From NCBI RefSeq assembly GCF_025809055.1, contig NZ_CP075529.1, positions 1,054,001 through 1,118,000 on the forward strand: a stretch of 64,000 nucleotides of DNA, in the 5' to 3' direction. Every line of letters starts with the position of its first letter. Position 1 is the stretch's first letter. The translations under genes were made by a program, and so were the position numbers. The stretch comes from Devosia sp. GTDB lineage: Bacteria > Pseudomonadota > Alphaproteobacteria > Rhizobiales > Devosiaceae. Of this stretch, positions 46,496 through 55,347 are shown piece by piece. Below the pieces are notes generated by a model. The model made no database searches. It saw only the letters and a list, made by a program, of their open reading frames with translations, and was not told the DNA's origin.

Positions 46496-47263
46496 CTAGC
46501 CCCTCCACATGGCGAGGTGGTCCTCGAACGCGGTGAGATACCAGCCCATCATCATGATGAGCAGCACCGCAAACAGGAACAGGCCGATGATGATATTGGC
46601 CGGCATCAGCACGAAATAGACCTGCAACTGCGGCATGAGCCGCGCCAGGATGCCGGCACCAAGGTTGAAGACGAGACCGAAGACGATAAAGGGGGCCGCC
46701 ATCTGCACGCCGATAGCAAAGGCCTTGGCGACTGTGCTCAGCGCCAATTGGCTGAAATCGTCGAACATGATGGGATCGGTGGGCGAAAATACCATGTAGC
46801 TGTCGTAAATCGCCGCGAGCGCCATATGGTGCAAGTCCGTGGCAAAGATCAGCGCGATGGCCAGAAAGGACAGAAAACTGGCAAAGATCGCGCCCTGAAT
46901 GCCCGCCTGGGTCGGATCGGCGGCCAAGGCGCCGCTGAGGCCCGTCTGAAAGGCGATGATCGATCCGGCAACCTGAGTTGCCATCATGGTGAGGCGGACG
47001 ATGGCCCCGATCATCAGGCCAATGGCCAGTTCGTGAAACAACAGGCCCGCCATGCCACCCAGATCGGCCGGCATTGCCGGCATGTCGGGGCTGAGCAGCG
47101 GATAGAGCACAAAGGTAAAGGCCAGCGCAAAGCTCAGGCGCATGCGCACCGGAATGGTCTGCTCACCAAGGGCCGGCATGAGCATGAGCATGGCGGCGAT
47201 ACGGGCGAACAGCAGCAGGTAGATGAATGCGGCGCCGGGGAGCCAGTCGAGGCTGATCGTCAC
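46496..47263 (-). CDS. fliR: Flagellar export protein FliR
   Basis: A 255-residue integral membrane export-gate protein with about six helices; FARIAAMLMLMPALGEQTIP and RLSFALAFTFVLYPLL are family segments. It stacks into the FliPQR gate. It follows fliQ by two bases. Confidence 0.96.
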   Translation of the reverse strand: MTISLDWLPGAAFIYLLLFARIAAMLMLMPALGEQTIPVRMRLSFALAFTFVLYPLLSPDMPAMPADLGGMAGLLFHELAIGLMIGAIVRLTMMATQVAGSIIAFQTGLSGALAADPTQAGIQGAIFASFLSFLAIALIFATDLHHMALAAIYDSYMVFSPTDPIMFDDFSQLALSTVAKAFAIGVQMAAPFIVFGLVFNLGAGILARLMPQLQVYFVLMPANIIIGLFLFAVLLIMMMGWYLTAFEDHLAMWRG

Positions 47264-47265
47264 CG

Positions 47266-47532
47266 TCAGAAGCCCACGATGATCATGTCGACCACCCGGT
47301 TCATGTAGCCGGCCATGGTCGCGCCCAGAAACGGCAATGCAATGAGCATAGTGACGAAGATGGCGACGATCTTGGGAACGAAGACCAGGGTCATTTCCTG
47401 AATCTGCGTCAGCGCCTGAAACAGGGCGATCACGACACCGACGATCAGGCCGACAAGCATCATCGGCATGGACACGATCAGTAGCGTCCAGATGCCGTCA
47501 GAGGCGATATCAAGCACTTCTGCGCCGGTCAT
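47266..47532 (-). CDS. fliQ: Flagellar export protein FliQ
   Basis: An 88-residue two-helix export-gate protein: WTLLIVSMPMMLVGLIVGVV, then FQALTQIQEMTLVFVPKIVA, and the second helix. It is the expected short neighbour of fliR, starting 75 bases after the fliE stop. Confidence 0.96.
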   Translation of the reverse strand: MTGAEVLDIASDGIWTLLIVSMPMMLVGLIVGVVIALFQALTQIQEMTLVFVPKIVAIFVTMLIALPFLGATMAGYMNRVVDMIIVGF

Positions 47533-47607
47533 GGTCCAATCCCGGATGGAATCACGCCATTAGCGTACACCCATTTGCCCCCGGTTCCACCGCGAGGAAA
47601 TGCGGGA

Positions 47608-47937
47608 CTAGATCGGCATCCGCATGATCTCTTCATAGGCGGAAATCACGCGATCGCGGATGGTGACCATGCTTTCGATGGCCATTTCGGTTTCCGACAG
47701 CGCGGTGACCATATCGACGACATTGGCCTTGCCATTGACCATGTCGACGGCCATCTGGTCGGCGACCTTGCCCTGGTCGACCACGCCCTGAACCTGCTGG
47801 GCCAGCATGTCGGCAAAGTTGCCTCCGGCCGGATTGGCGCTGGCGGTCAGATCGGTCGAGGGCCGTGCGGCCTGCGAGATCAGGCGGCTGGCATTGCCAT
47901 AAGCGCTTGTAGCGGCGGCGAAGGGGGTGGTTGCCAT
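47608..47937 (-). CDS. fliE: Flagellar hook-basal body complex protein FliE
   Basis: A 109-residue adaptor that joins the MS ring to the rod. GGNFADMLAQQVQGVVDQGK, DMVTALSETEMAIESMVTIR and DRVISAYEEIMRMPI match FliE. It lies 20 bases after flgC in the flgB-flgC-fliE order typical of alphaproteobacteria. Confidence 0.95.
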   Translation of the reverse strand: MATTPFAAATSAYGNASRLISQAARPSTDLTASANPAGGNFADMLAQQVQGVVDQGKVADQMAVDMVNGKANVVDMVTALSETEMAIESMVTIRDRVISAYEEIMRMPI

Positions 47938-47957
47938 GTTTCAGATACCTCGAAAAA

Positions 47958-48368
47958 TCAGCCGCGCAGGATGTCGAGCGTGCGCCCGAGCATCTGCCGG
48001 GTCACGGTGACCACGTTGAGATTGGCCTCGTAGCTGCGCTGGGCCTCGCGCATGTCCACGGTTTCGATGAGCGTGTTCACATTGGGATATTGCACATAGC
48101 CATTGGCGTCGGCCGCCGGATGGCCTGGCTCATAGCGCGAGGAAAAATCGCTCATGTCGTAGGCCAGCCGGCCGATCTCAACTACGCGGCCACCAACATC
48201 GGAATCAAAGCTGGTCTCGAAGGTCGGAATGCGGCGGCGATAGGGCTCGTCGCCGGGCGCCTTGCCGGCCGAGTCGACATTGGCGATGTTCTCGGCAATG
48301 ACGCGCATCCGCGCCGTCTGGGCGTGAAGGCCGGTGGCGGCAATGCGTAGGGACGTATTGAAGTCCAT
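47958..48368 (-). CDS. flgC: Flagellar basal-body rod protein FlgC
   Basis: A 136-residue proximal rod subunit. LRIAATGLHAQTARMRVIAE, NIANVDSAGKAPGDEPYRRR and the C-terminal SYEANLNVVTVTRQMLGRTL heptad-rich helix are typical. Separated by 15 bases from flgB. Confidence 0.96.
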   Translation of the reverse strand: MDFNTSLRIAATGLHAQTARMRVIAENIANVDSAGKAPGDEPYRRRIPTFETSFDSDVGGRVVEIGRLAYDMSDFSSRYEPGHPAADANGYVQYPNVNTLIETVDMREAQRSYEANLNVVTVTRQMLGRTLDILRG

Positions 48369-48383
48369 GACCTAGTGTCTCCC

Positions 48384-48791
48384 TCAGGCGCTCTTGCCCA
48401 GCGCCAAGCGCAGGATGCGGATCGACTTCTGATAGACCGAGGTGGCGGCCTGGTAGTCCATCATATTGGTGGTGACCTTCATCATCTCGTCTTCGAGCGA
48501 GACCCCGTTGCCTTCCGGCGTGATCTCGAAATTGGCCATGCGCTGCGCATCGAACCCGCCCGCTTCCCCCGATGAGACAGAGAAGTGCATCGGGCGGGTG
48601 GCCGCTGTCGTCAGCGACGCCGAACTGCCCATGCCCATGCGCGTATCGAAGTCATACTGCCTGAGGTCGCGTCCGCGATAACCGGGGGTCTCCGCATTGG
48701 CGACATTTTCGGCCAGGAGCCCCTGACGCGTCTGGTGCCAGCGCATCTTGTCGGTCAGCGCCGAGAACACCGGCATATCCATCAGGCCCAT
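48384..48791 (-). CDS. flgB: Flagellar basal-body rod protein FlgB
   Basis: A 135-residue proximal rod subunit. FSALTDKMRWHQTRQGLLAE, NVANAETPGYRGRDLRQYDF and the C-terminal NMMDYQAATSVYQKSIRILR are family motifs. It heads the leftward operon flgB-flgC-fliE-fliQ-fliR-flhB and is preceded by a CtrA-like box 50 bases upstream. Confidence 0.96.
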   Translation of the reverse strand: MGLMDMPVFSALTDKMRWHQTRQGLLAENVANAETPGYRGRDLRQYDFDTRMGMGSSASLTTAATRPMHFSVSSGEAGGFDAQRMANFEITPEGNGVSLEDEMMKVTTNMMDYQAATSVYQKSIRILRLALGKSA

Positions 48792-48840
48792 GGCCGACTC
48801 CCAAACAGGGTCGCAATAGGCAAATCTTGCCGGGGCATGG

Positions 48841-48855
48841 TTAACCGGTGGTTAA
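48841..48855 (-). promoter_or_regulatory. Perfect CtrA-like box (TTAA-N7-TTAA) upstream of flgB
   Basis: TTAA at 48841-48844 and 48852-48855 are separated by exactly seven bases (CCGGTGG). On the minus strand the site reads TTAACCACCGGTTAA followed by C, the full TTAA-N7-TTAAC consensus, 50 bases from the flgB ATG. The divergent fliO gene starts 159 bases away, so flgB is the probable target. Confidence 0.65.
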
Positions 48856-49013
48856 TTTCTGCACGCCGCAGGGGTGCGGGGCTCGCAAATTGCACGGAAT
48901 AACCGGGCCTACCGGCATATTCTGCCGCCCCGGCAATGTGCCACGGCGCGGCCCCATTTGGTCGCTTTATGCTATAACGCGATTCCCGAAGTTCTGCGCA
49001 CAGAGGCCAACCC

Positions 49014-49694
49014 GTGCAATTTCTTACCAGTCTGTTCGGCGGCAGCGGCAATGCCCTGCTCACCATGCTCTTTGCGCTTGGCGCCGTCATTGTCCTGATT
49101 GTTCTGGGTGTCTGGCTGCTGAAGGTTGTTTTCAACGCCTCCGGATCGGTCGCACGCGGGCGCAACCGGCGACTGGCGGTGGTGGATACGCTGGCCGTCG
49201 ACCAGAAGCGGCAATTGGTTATCATCCGGCGCGACGATGTCGAGCATGTGATCCTGGTGGGCGGCCCGCAGGATGTGGTGGTCGAAACCGGTATTCCGGT
49301 GGCCCCGGAGCCCGCTGCCGAGCCGGTGCGCCGGCCCTTCCCCACATCGTTCCGCAGACCCGCCGCGCAAGCCAAGGCCGCACAGCCGGCGGCACGGTCG
49401 CAGCCCGATGTGGACCGGAGCGAAGAACCCCAGCCAGTCGTGGCGCCGAAGCCAGCCAATGCCGTGCAGCAATTGCGTGAGATGACTCAGGGCGCGGGCC
49501 AGCGCCCGGCGCGCTCGCTCCGTCACACGGGCCTGTTGCGCCCGGTCAGCGTGCAGGAAGACACCTTGGCGGGGCAAAACCCCGACATTTCGGCTGCCCA
49601 GCCATCCGACTCAGCTAAACAGAGCGGGTCGGAACAAGGCATGGAAAGCGCGGCTGCCGTTGATCAGGATACCAACAGCGCCAATCGGGGCTGA
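49014..49694 (+). CDS. fliO: Flagellar biosynthesis protein FliO
   Basis: A 226-residue protein with one transmembrane helix (about residues 15-37), then the FliO core SGSVARGRNRRLAVVDTLAV, DQKRQLVIIRRDDVEHVILV. A long Pro/Ala/Gln-rich disordered C-terminus follows. It starts with GTG and overlaps fliP by 35 bases. FliO helps assemble the FliP ring. Confidence 0.9.
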   Translation: MQFLTSLFGGSGNALLTMLFALGAVIVLIVLGVWLLKVVFNASGSVARGRNRRLAVVDTLAVDQKRQLVIIRRDDVEHVILVGGPQDVVVETGIPVAPEPAAEPVRRPFPTSFRRPAAQAKAAQPAARSQPDVDRSEEPQPVVAPKPANAVQQLREMTQGAGQRPARSLRHTGLLRPVSVQEDTLAGQNPDISAAQPSDSAKQSGSEQGMESAAAVDQDTNSANRG

Positions 49695-50451
49695 TCCCGG
49701 CTCGCGACGCCGGCGCGCACTCCGCTGCGCGCTGCCCCTGCTTGCCCTGGCCGCGTTCATTGGTCTGGCCGGCCATGCCGGGGCGCAGGACCTCTCCATC
49801 GACTTCGGAGACGACACCACGCTGACCGAGCGGGCCATCCAGCTCATCGGCCTGATCACGCTGCTGTCGCTGGCCCCTTCCATCCTGGTGATGGTCACCA
49901 GTTTCACCCGCATCGTGGTGGTGCTGTCGCTGTTGCGCACAGCCATTGGCCTGCAGACCGCGCCGCCAAACTCAGTCATGGTGTCGCTAGCGCTGTTTCT
50001 CACGCTGTTCATCATGCAGCCCGTGCTGCAGCAAAGCTACGACCAGGGCATTGCCCCACTCCTGGCGGGCGAGGTCGAATTCGCAGAGGCTTTCGAGGCC
50101 GGATCGGCCCCGTTGCACGAATTCATGCGGGCCAATGTGCGCGACAAGGATCTCGAGCTTTTTTACGACCTGACCGAGGCCGAACTCCCCGACAGCCCCG
50201 AAGCCATCCCGCTGCAATTGCTGATCCCGTCCTTCATGATCTCGGAACTGCGCCGGGCCTTTGAAATCGGGTTCCTGCTGTTTCTGCCCTTTGTCGTGAT
50301 CGACATGGTGGTGGCGTCGGTGCTGATGAGCATGGGCATGATGATGCTGCCCCCCGTGGTCATCTCGCTGCCGTTCAAGCTGATCTTCTTCGTGCTCGTC
50401 GACGGTTGGTACCTGGTCGCCGGTTCGCTCGTCCGAAGTTTTACCGGCTAG
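49660..50451 (+). CDS. fliP: Flagellar export protein FliP
   Basis: A 263-residue export-gate protein. A signal sequence (RRALRCALPLLALAAFIGLA) precedes LITLLSLAPSILVMVTSFTR, the conserved helix, then VVVLSLLRTAIGLQTAPPNS and the C-terminal VLMSMGMMMLPPVVISLPFK. The TTG at 49660 makes it overlap fliO by 35 bases; a later start would shorten the signal peptide. Its stop overlaps that of the convergent 3.3-kb gene by three bases. Confidence 0.95.
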   Translation: MIRIPTAPIGADPGSRRRRALRCALPLLALAAFIGLAGHAGAQDLSIDFGDDTTLTERAIQLIGLITLLSLAPSILVMVTSFTRIVVVLSLLRTAIGLQTAPPNSVMVSLALFLTLFIMQPVLQQSYDQGIAPLLAGEVEFAEAFEAGSAPLHEFMRANVRDKDLELFYDLTEAELPDSPEAIPLQLLIPSFMISELRRAFEIGFLLFLPFVVIDMVVASVLMSMGMMMLPPVVISLPFKLIFFVLVDGWYLVAGSLVRSFTG

Positions 50452-53400
50452 AGGCTGGCGAGGCCCGCGCTGGGCGTCGTGGCCTGGAGGGGCGTCAGGG
50501 CGCCCTCGCCTTCATAGGTTTCGCGATAGGACGCGAGAAACGCGGTGAGGCTGTCGAGCGCTGCGACTTCCGCTGCCACTTTCTTGAATTCGAGGCTCGT
50601 CGCCTGGATCGGCCCGGTCACGAAATCGAACATCGGCCATTCGGGGGAATTGACCATCGTGTCACCGAACTTGGCGCGCAGGCGTGACAGCCCCATGCTG
50701 TCATTGGCAAGGACATAGCCAACAGCGGCCTTGATGAGATTCATGCGCGTGGGCCGCGCCAGGGGCTGGCCCTGCGGCTCAGCCGAATAGAGGGCCTCGA
50801 TCATTTCGCCGGCCTGGCTGTAGCGCTTGCCGCGCCAGAGCGCATCGATGCGCAGCAGGGTCGCGTCCCTGCCATCCATGGTGCTCAGCATATCCATGGC
50901 CAGTTGATCTCGGCCGCCATCGATCATGGCGCGGGCCTCAAGGATCCGGCGCTGGCGGTTCAGCGAGTCCGGGATATCCGGCAGGCGGGTGTCGTTGAGC
51001 ACGCGCAACGCGTCCTGCGGCTTGCGGTCAGCCAGGTAGATCACGGCCAGGTCGGCGGCAATCTGGGTGCGCGACACGCCGCGCAGGCGGTTATCGAGCT
51101 GATATTGCAGCAGCTCGGCGGCCTGCGGCAGCAGGTCGACGCGCACGAGCCTGCGGGCCAGATTGCGGATCATCTCGTCGCCGCGCGTTCCCGGCGGGGT
51201 CAGGTGGCGGAAATCATAGTAGATGCTCAGCGCCTCAACGGGGCCGATGGAGTCGGCCATGCCATTGAGGAAGAGATCGCCAAACATGGCCTGCGACTGG
51301 TCGCGCAAGGTGTTGACCGACGGGCTCTCGGGATAGGTCGCAACCGCGGTTTTGACCGTCTCGAACCCCTGCCGGTAATCGCCATTGCGGAAGTAGAGCT
51401 GCGCGAGCAGAGTCTGCATATCGGCCTCGAGCGCATTGCCGCGCCAAAGCAGGGTCTCGGCCGCCAGGGTCTGCGTGGCCTTGGGGAGATCGAGGCGGCC
51501 CTGCTCGTCGAGGAGTTGCAGGGTCCGGTACACGGCCTCGGCCCGGGTCGGGCGAACTTCGGAGGCGATGACCTGCCCGTAAGTGTCGATGGCTTCCTGA
51601 TCGCGGCCAGCCAGTTCGTCGGCCCGGCCTTGCAGCAGGTAGTAGAGCGAGGCATCGGCGGCGTCGAGGCTCGCCAGTTCAAGCGAGTCGAGCGCCTGCT
51701 CCGCCATGGCCAGATCGTTGGTCTCGACGGCCGCGCGGGCGGCGGCAAGGTGAAAGCTGTTGCGCGCCCAGACGGGATAATTTTCCGCCACCGATCGCGC
51801 TTCAATGGCGTCCAGCCGGGCGCCTTTGTAGTCATAGTCAGCGGCCCGGGCCACCGTGCGCCAGAACAGCGCATCGGTATCCTGATCCATCGAGGCCGCA
51901 TTGAGGAACGCCAGCGCGTCCTTTGGACGCCCGCCCTGGATATTGGCGAGTGCCTCACTCATGCGAATGCGACGTGTGAGGTCTTCGGCGCGCAGGTCGC
52001 CCTGCAGCACGCGCAACACACCCAGCGCCTCGAAGCCGTAGCGATTGGCGATGTAGTACTGCGCCAGATCAAGCCGGGCCAGGTCGCGATCCCGCCCTTC
52101 CTTGAGCGCAGCATTGTGTTCCAGTGCATCACGATGCTCGAGGAAGGCCTGAGGGTCGCGCTCCTCAAGCCCGTCCCAATCGAGAATATCGGAGGGGCGC
52201 GAGGCCTGGGCGCTCGCCCCGCCATTGCGCAGGCTGTCGATGGCGGAGACGGTCAGGCCGCCGCTTGTGGAAATGATCGCCTGATTGGCATCGACGGCCA
52301 CGTCGAGACTTGGGGATTTTGGCTTGATCACCAGGCCATGAACACTGCGAAGCGCGGCAAAATCGACATAGTCAAGCGAACGCGTCAGGCCGCGCGCCGG
52401 CGGATAGGCCGTCACCACCTGCAGCATGTCGCCGATCAGCGGGTCCCTGAATTCGTGGATGCGCCCCGGACGGGCAATGTCGGCCACCATTTCGAACGAG
52501 CCTTCGAAATCGCGGCGCCGGCTGAGGGTAACCGGTTCGGTGGGGCTAAGCATGACATCGCCCAGCGACAGCACCCAGGCCATGCCTTCCGACCCGATGG
52601 TGGCCAGACGCTCCTGCGACAGGTCGATGCGCACGATCTGCGTGTCGCCGGACGAAATGACCTCAAAGCCGTTCGCGATCGGATCGAGAGCACTCTGGTC
52701 GCGCGGCGCGGCAATGCCGCTGACCGTGTCGAATATCATCCAGACCGAGTTGCCGCGCCGGAACACCGCCGAAGGTGTGTCCTGCTCGAAGGGGAAGATG
52801 ACACGGACCGTATTGCCTATGACGTTGACGAAGGGCGTGATGGTCTCGGCGGCTCCGGCCGCCAGGATCGACACTTCAGGGGCCGCCGTCTCCGGCTCTG
52901 CGTCAGCCACCAGCGCATCGGCCTCTGCCTCAAGGTCCGCAGGCAACAATTCCGGCAGCCCAGCGCCGGCCAGGTCGATGTCGAGAATATAGGCGTTCGG
53001 GGTCACTTCGTAGAAGCGCGGCGTGACGTTGTCGGCAAACAGGAAGCTGGCGACGGCGCCATCCGGGGACGTGCCGGTTTCCACCGAAACAACCTCGGCC
53101 GGCAGGTTGGCAACCAGGTCGGCCAGGTCGAGGCCGGTCGGCCACTCGAATTTGGCAACACCGAGATTGCCGGTCTGCAAGAACTCCGCCTCGGTGGGAA
53201 CCGACCAGTCGAACTGCAACCTGAGAAAGGTCGCGTTGCGGCCTACGCGGACCGTCACCTTGGGATCGAGTTCGGCCGCAAGCCGCGCCTTCGCCTCACG
53301 CTCTGCCCGCAAAGCCTCCTGGCGGGCCCGCTCGGCGAGGAAATCGACAACGTCCTGCGGCAGTGACGGCGGCATCCCCTGCCAGCCCTCGGGGAGCAGA

Positions 53401-53786
53401 TCGATGAAGAGCTTTTCGCCGGCATCCGTGCGGTTGAAAGTGTAACTGGACCGCAGCCCAAAGCGCAGCCCGCGACCATCGGCATCGACGCGCGCCACAG
53501 ACAGATAGTCCGGCATGACCGTGGCAACATCCGGAAGCGTCACATTAACCGGCTCAGCGAACTGAATGGAAAGAATGCCGTTTTCGATCCGAAAGGTGTA
53601 GGGAGGCAGGTTCTGCAGGGATGGGAAACTGAGGATGAGGCGGCCAAACCCCTCCTCCTGCGTGGCAAAAAGCTGACCCTGCTCGACTGCGAAGGCAGGC
53701 GAGACAATGGCCGGCACGGAGGCCAGCGCCATGGCAACGAGAACACTTCTTGCGTTCCGGTTGCTCCATTTGAATGCGGTCTTCAC
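50448..53786 (-). CDS. Large periplasmic protein with three beta repeats and a TPR-like tail
   Basis: A 1112-residue secreted protein, GTG start, signal peptide to about residue 33 (SPAFA). Three related beta modules lie at about 47-131, 186-272 and 325-412. Each opens with an L/V-rich strand ending in F (LILSFP, LRLQFD, VRVIFPF), has a mid-strand IQF/AKF/WMIF and closes with an IDL-like strand; they look AMIN-like. A charged Arg/Glu/Ala helix joins modules 1 and 2. Residues about 550-1090 are helical repeats with an alpha-alpha TPR look (DLARLDLAQYYIANRYGFEA, LYYLLQGRADELAGRDQEAI). It sits 146 bases after motE on the same strand. I do not know a function; an envelope-spanning flagellar or motor accessory role is inferred from position. 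Confidence 0.8.
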   Translation of the reverse strand: MKTAFKWSNRNARSVLVAMALASVPAIVSPAFAVEQGQLFATQEEGFGRLILSFPSLQNLPPYTFRIENGILSIQFAEPVNVTLPDVATVMPDYLSVARVDADGRGLRFGLRSSYTFNRTDAGEKLFIDLLPEGWQGMPPSLPQDVVDFLAERARQEALRAEREAKARLAAELDPKVTVRVGRNATFLRLQFDWSVPTEAEFLQTGNLGVAKFEWPTGLDLADLVANLPAEVVSVETGTSPDGAVASFLFADNVTPRFYEVTPNAYILDIDLAGAGLPELLPADLEAEADALVADAEPETAAPEVSILAAGAAETITPFVNVIGNTVRVIFPFEQDTPSAVFRRGNSVWMIFDTVSGIAAPRDQSALDPIANGFEVISSGDTQIVRIDLSQERLATIGSEGMAWVLSLGDVMLSPTEPVTLSRRRDFEGSFEMVADIARPGRIHEFRDPLIGDMLQVVTAYPPARGLTRSLDYVDFAALRSVHGLVIKPKSPSLDVAVDANQAIISTSGGLTVSAIDSLRNGGASAQASRPSDILDWDGLEERDPQAFLEHRDALEHNAALKEGRDRDLARLDLAQYYIANRYGFEALGVLRVLQGDLRAEDLTRRIRMSEALANIQGGRPKDALAFLNAASMDQDTDALFWRTVARAADYDYKGARLDAIEARSVAENYPVWARNSFHLAAARAAVETNDLAMAEQALDSLELASLDAADASLYYLLQGRADELAGRDQEAIDTYGQVIASEVRPTRAEAVYRTLQLLDEQGRLDLPKATQTLAAETLLWRGNALEADMQTLLAQLYFRNGDYRQGFETVKTAVATYPESPSVNTLRDQSQAMFGDLFLNGMADSIGPVEALSIYYDFRHLTPPGTRGDEMIRNLARRLVRVDLLPQAAELLQYQLDNRLRGVSRTQIAADLAVIYLADRKPQDALRVLNDTRLPDIPDSLNRQRRILEARAMIDGGRDQLAMDMLSTMDGRDATLLRIDALWRGKRYSQAGEMIEALYSAEPQGQPLARPTRMNLIKAAVGYVLANDSMGLSRLRAKFGDTMVNSPEWPMFDFVTGPIQATSLEFKKVAAEVAALDSLTAFLASYRETYEGEGALTPLQATTPSAGLASL

Positions 53787-53905
53787 CGGCTTTCTGCCCG
53801 CCCGACGCCTTCACCAGCACGTATGCGGACAACCGGACTTCTGTACCGGGCCTCAAATACGCGAGGAATACACCAAAGATGGCGGCAAGCCTAAAGGGCC
53901 GGTAC

Positions 53906-53920
53906 TTAACACGCCCCTAA
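53906..53920. promoter_or_regulatory. Weak CtrA-like site upstream of the large TPR gene
   Basis: TTAA-N7-CTAA (one mismatch to TTAA-N7-TTAA) lies 120 bases before the start of the 1112-residue gene, in the 146-base gap after motE. A single-mismatch site can occur by chance. Confidence 0.25.
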
Positions 53921-53932
53921 GGTAATCGGTGG

Positions 53933-54919
53933 CTACTGACCGACAATTTGAGGCAAAGCCGCCAGATCATCGGGCGTCATGCTTTCAAGCGGGTCCTGCG
54001 AGGCCGAGGCCAGCCGGACGGTCAGCTCCTGGGCGCGCATGGTGTCCATTTCCGCGAGAATGGGCGCCATTTTGCGCGGGCTCATCATCTTGGCCACACG
54101 GACCAGAATTTCGATGTCGAGGGCGTTGAAGATCTTGGCCGCGTCCTTGGGCTTCATCGTCTCGTACATCGCGACGATGCCGGCAAACTGACCTTCTTCC
54201 ATCTGCTTGCGCTCTTCCACCAGAGTGCCGATCTGCGTTTCGATTGCCTCGAGAGTCCCCTGCCGGTCCTCGATGCGCTTCTCGGCGGCCTCGACCAGCG
54301 CGGCGCGCATGGCCAGTTCCTGCTCGTAGGTCTCCAGTTCCGCCCGGCGGGCCGCGAGGCGTTCGAGCAATGCCTGCTCGGTGAGCGATGCAGCGCCACC
54401 AGACATCGGCACCGGACCGTCCGCCGTCAGCGACTGCGGCACCGCATCCACGGGCGTGGGGCAATCTGCCGGAATACGCAGCAGGCTAAGTTCATCAGGC
54501 TTGGTCGCCGCTTCCGGATCGACCGGTACAGGCGCGCAGGCATTTTCGTCGGCAACGACGTTTGTCGGGTCATCCGCCGGGGCTCCGGCTTCCTCCTCGG
54601 CCACCGCTTCGGCGCCGCCCGCGGCCGCGCCGTGATCAGCCGCCGGGGCGCCGTGGCCACCATCCTCGGTCGCCTCCCCAAGGGTCGGCGCGCCATCGGT
54701 GGCTGTCGGGGTGAGGTCTTCCAGGGTCGGTTCGGTCGGCAGCGTGATGGCTTCGCCAGGCGCGGCGGCGCCTCCGCCACCTCCACCGCCGCCCGCAGCT
54801 TGAGCCGTGGCAACGCCGGTCAGGACATAGCCGCCATTGAAGACCATGCCGGTGACCTTGAGCACCAGCAAAGCCGCAACGGCGAGTATGACGACGGGCA
54901 GAAGCCTTACATTGCTCAC
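53933..54919 (-). CDS. motE: MotE-family flagellar protein
   Basis: A 328-residue secreted or membrane-anchored protein: one N-terminal hydrophobic segment, then a low-complexity Gly8/Ala/Glu/Thr-rich stretch (about 42-130), a Cys-bearing segment, a long coiled coil (LERLAARRAELETYEQELAM), and the conserved MotE C-terminus FAGIVAMYETMKPKDAAKIF, then VRVAKMMSPRKMAPILAEMD. In Sinorhizobium MotE is a periplasmic chaperone of the motor protein MotC. It overlaps the DUF6468 gene by ATGA. Confidence 0.85.
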   Translation of the reverse strand: MSNVRLLPVVILAVAALLVLKVTGMVFNGGYVLTGVATAQAAGGGGGGGGAAAPGEAITLPTEPTLEDLTPTATDGAPTLGEATEDGGHGAPAADHGAAAGGAEAVAEEEAGAPADDPTNVVADENACAPVPVDPEAATKPDELSLLRIPADCPTPVDAVPQSLTADGPVPMSGGAASLTEQALLERLAARRAELETYEQELAMRAALVEAAEKRIEDRQGTLEAIETQIGTLVEERKQMEEGQFAGIVAMYETMKPKDAAKIFNALDIEILVRVAKMMSPRKMAPILAEMDTMRAQELTVRLASASQDPLESMTPDDLAALPQIVGQ

Positions 54920-55347
54920 GCGGCAGCTCCGCGATTGCGCACGCGATCCGTCAACTGCTGGAGCGCTGACTGGACCTTTGTCGTCTCTTCAACCGGCTGA
55001 ATGGTCTGGCTGTGACGGGCCGCGCTGGTGATCCTGGCGATCCGCTCCATGAGCACGGTACCGGCATTGACGTGATTGGCCAGTTCAATGCCGAAGCGCT
55101 CGGCCTCTTCGAGCCGGGAATTGAGGGCCAGATCCGCCTCGACGGCGGTCGACTTGAGTTCCTTGATCGCCTGGTTGGCCAGATTGGTGGCGCTCACCAG
55201 ATCGGCGACCATCTTGCGCATCGCATCCTTGTCCTGGTGCAGGCGCTTGAGGCGATGATTGAGCAGGACGCAATAGCCAATGGTCAGCGCCAGCAGCACG
55301 GCGACGGCACCTTCGACCAACAATCCAAGTGGCAAGCCGAACATCAT
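54916..55347 (-). CDS. DUF6468-family flagellar-locus protein
   Basis: A 143-residue protein with one N-terminal transmembrane helix (LLVEGAVAVLLALTIGYCVL) followed by a long coiled coil. LNHRLKRLHQDKDAMRKMVA, then DLVSATNLANQAIKELKSTA, matches DUF6468. It overlaps both fliM (four bases) and motE (four bases), so it is translationally coupled to the C-ring gene. Function unknown; genomic position suggests a flagellar role. Confidence 0.8.
   Translation of the reverse strand: MMFGLPLGLLVEGAVAVLLALTIGYCVLLNHRLKRLHQDKDAMRKMVADLVSATNLANQAIKELKSTAVEADLALNSRLEEAERFGIELANHVNAGTVLMERIARITSAARHSQTIQPVEETTKVQSALQQLTDRVRNRGAAA

Noticed and set aside
50904..53366. 820-codon open frame on the plus strand
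   Set aside because: It is the complement of the 1112-residue gene, with no start context or domain.
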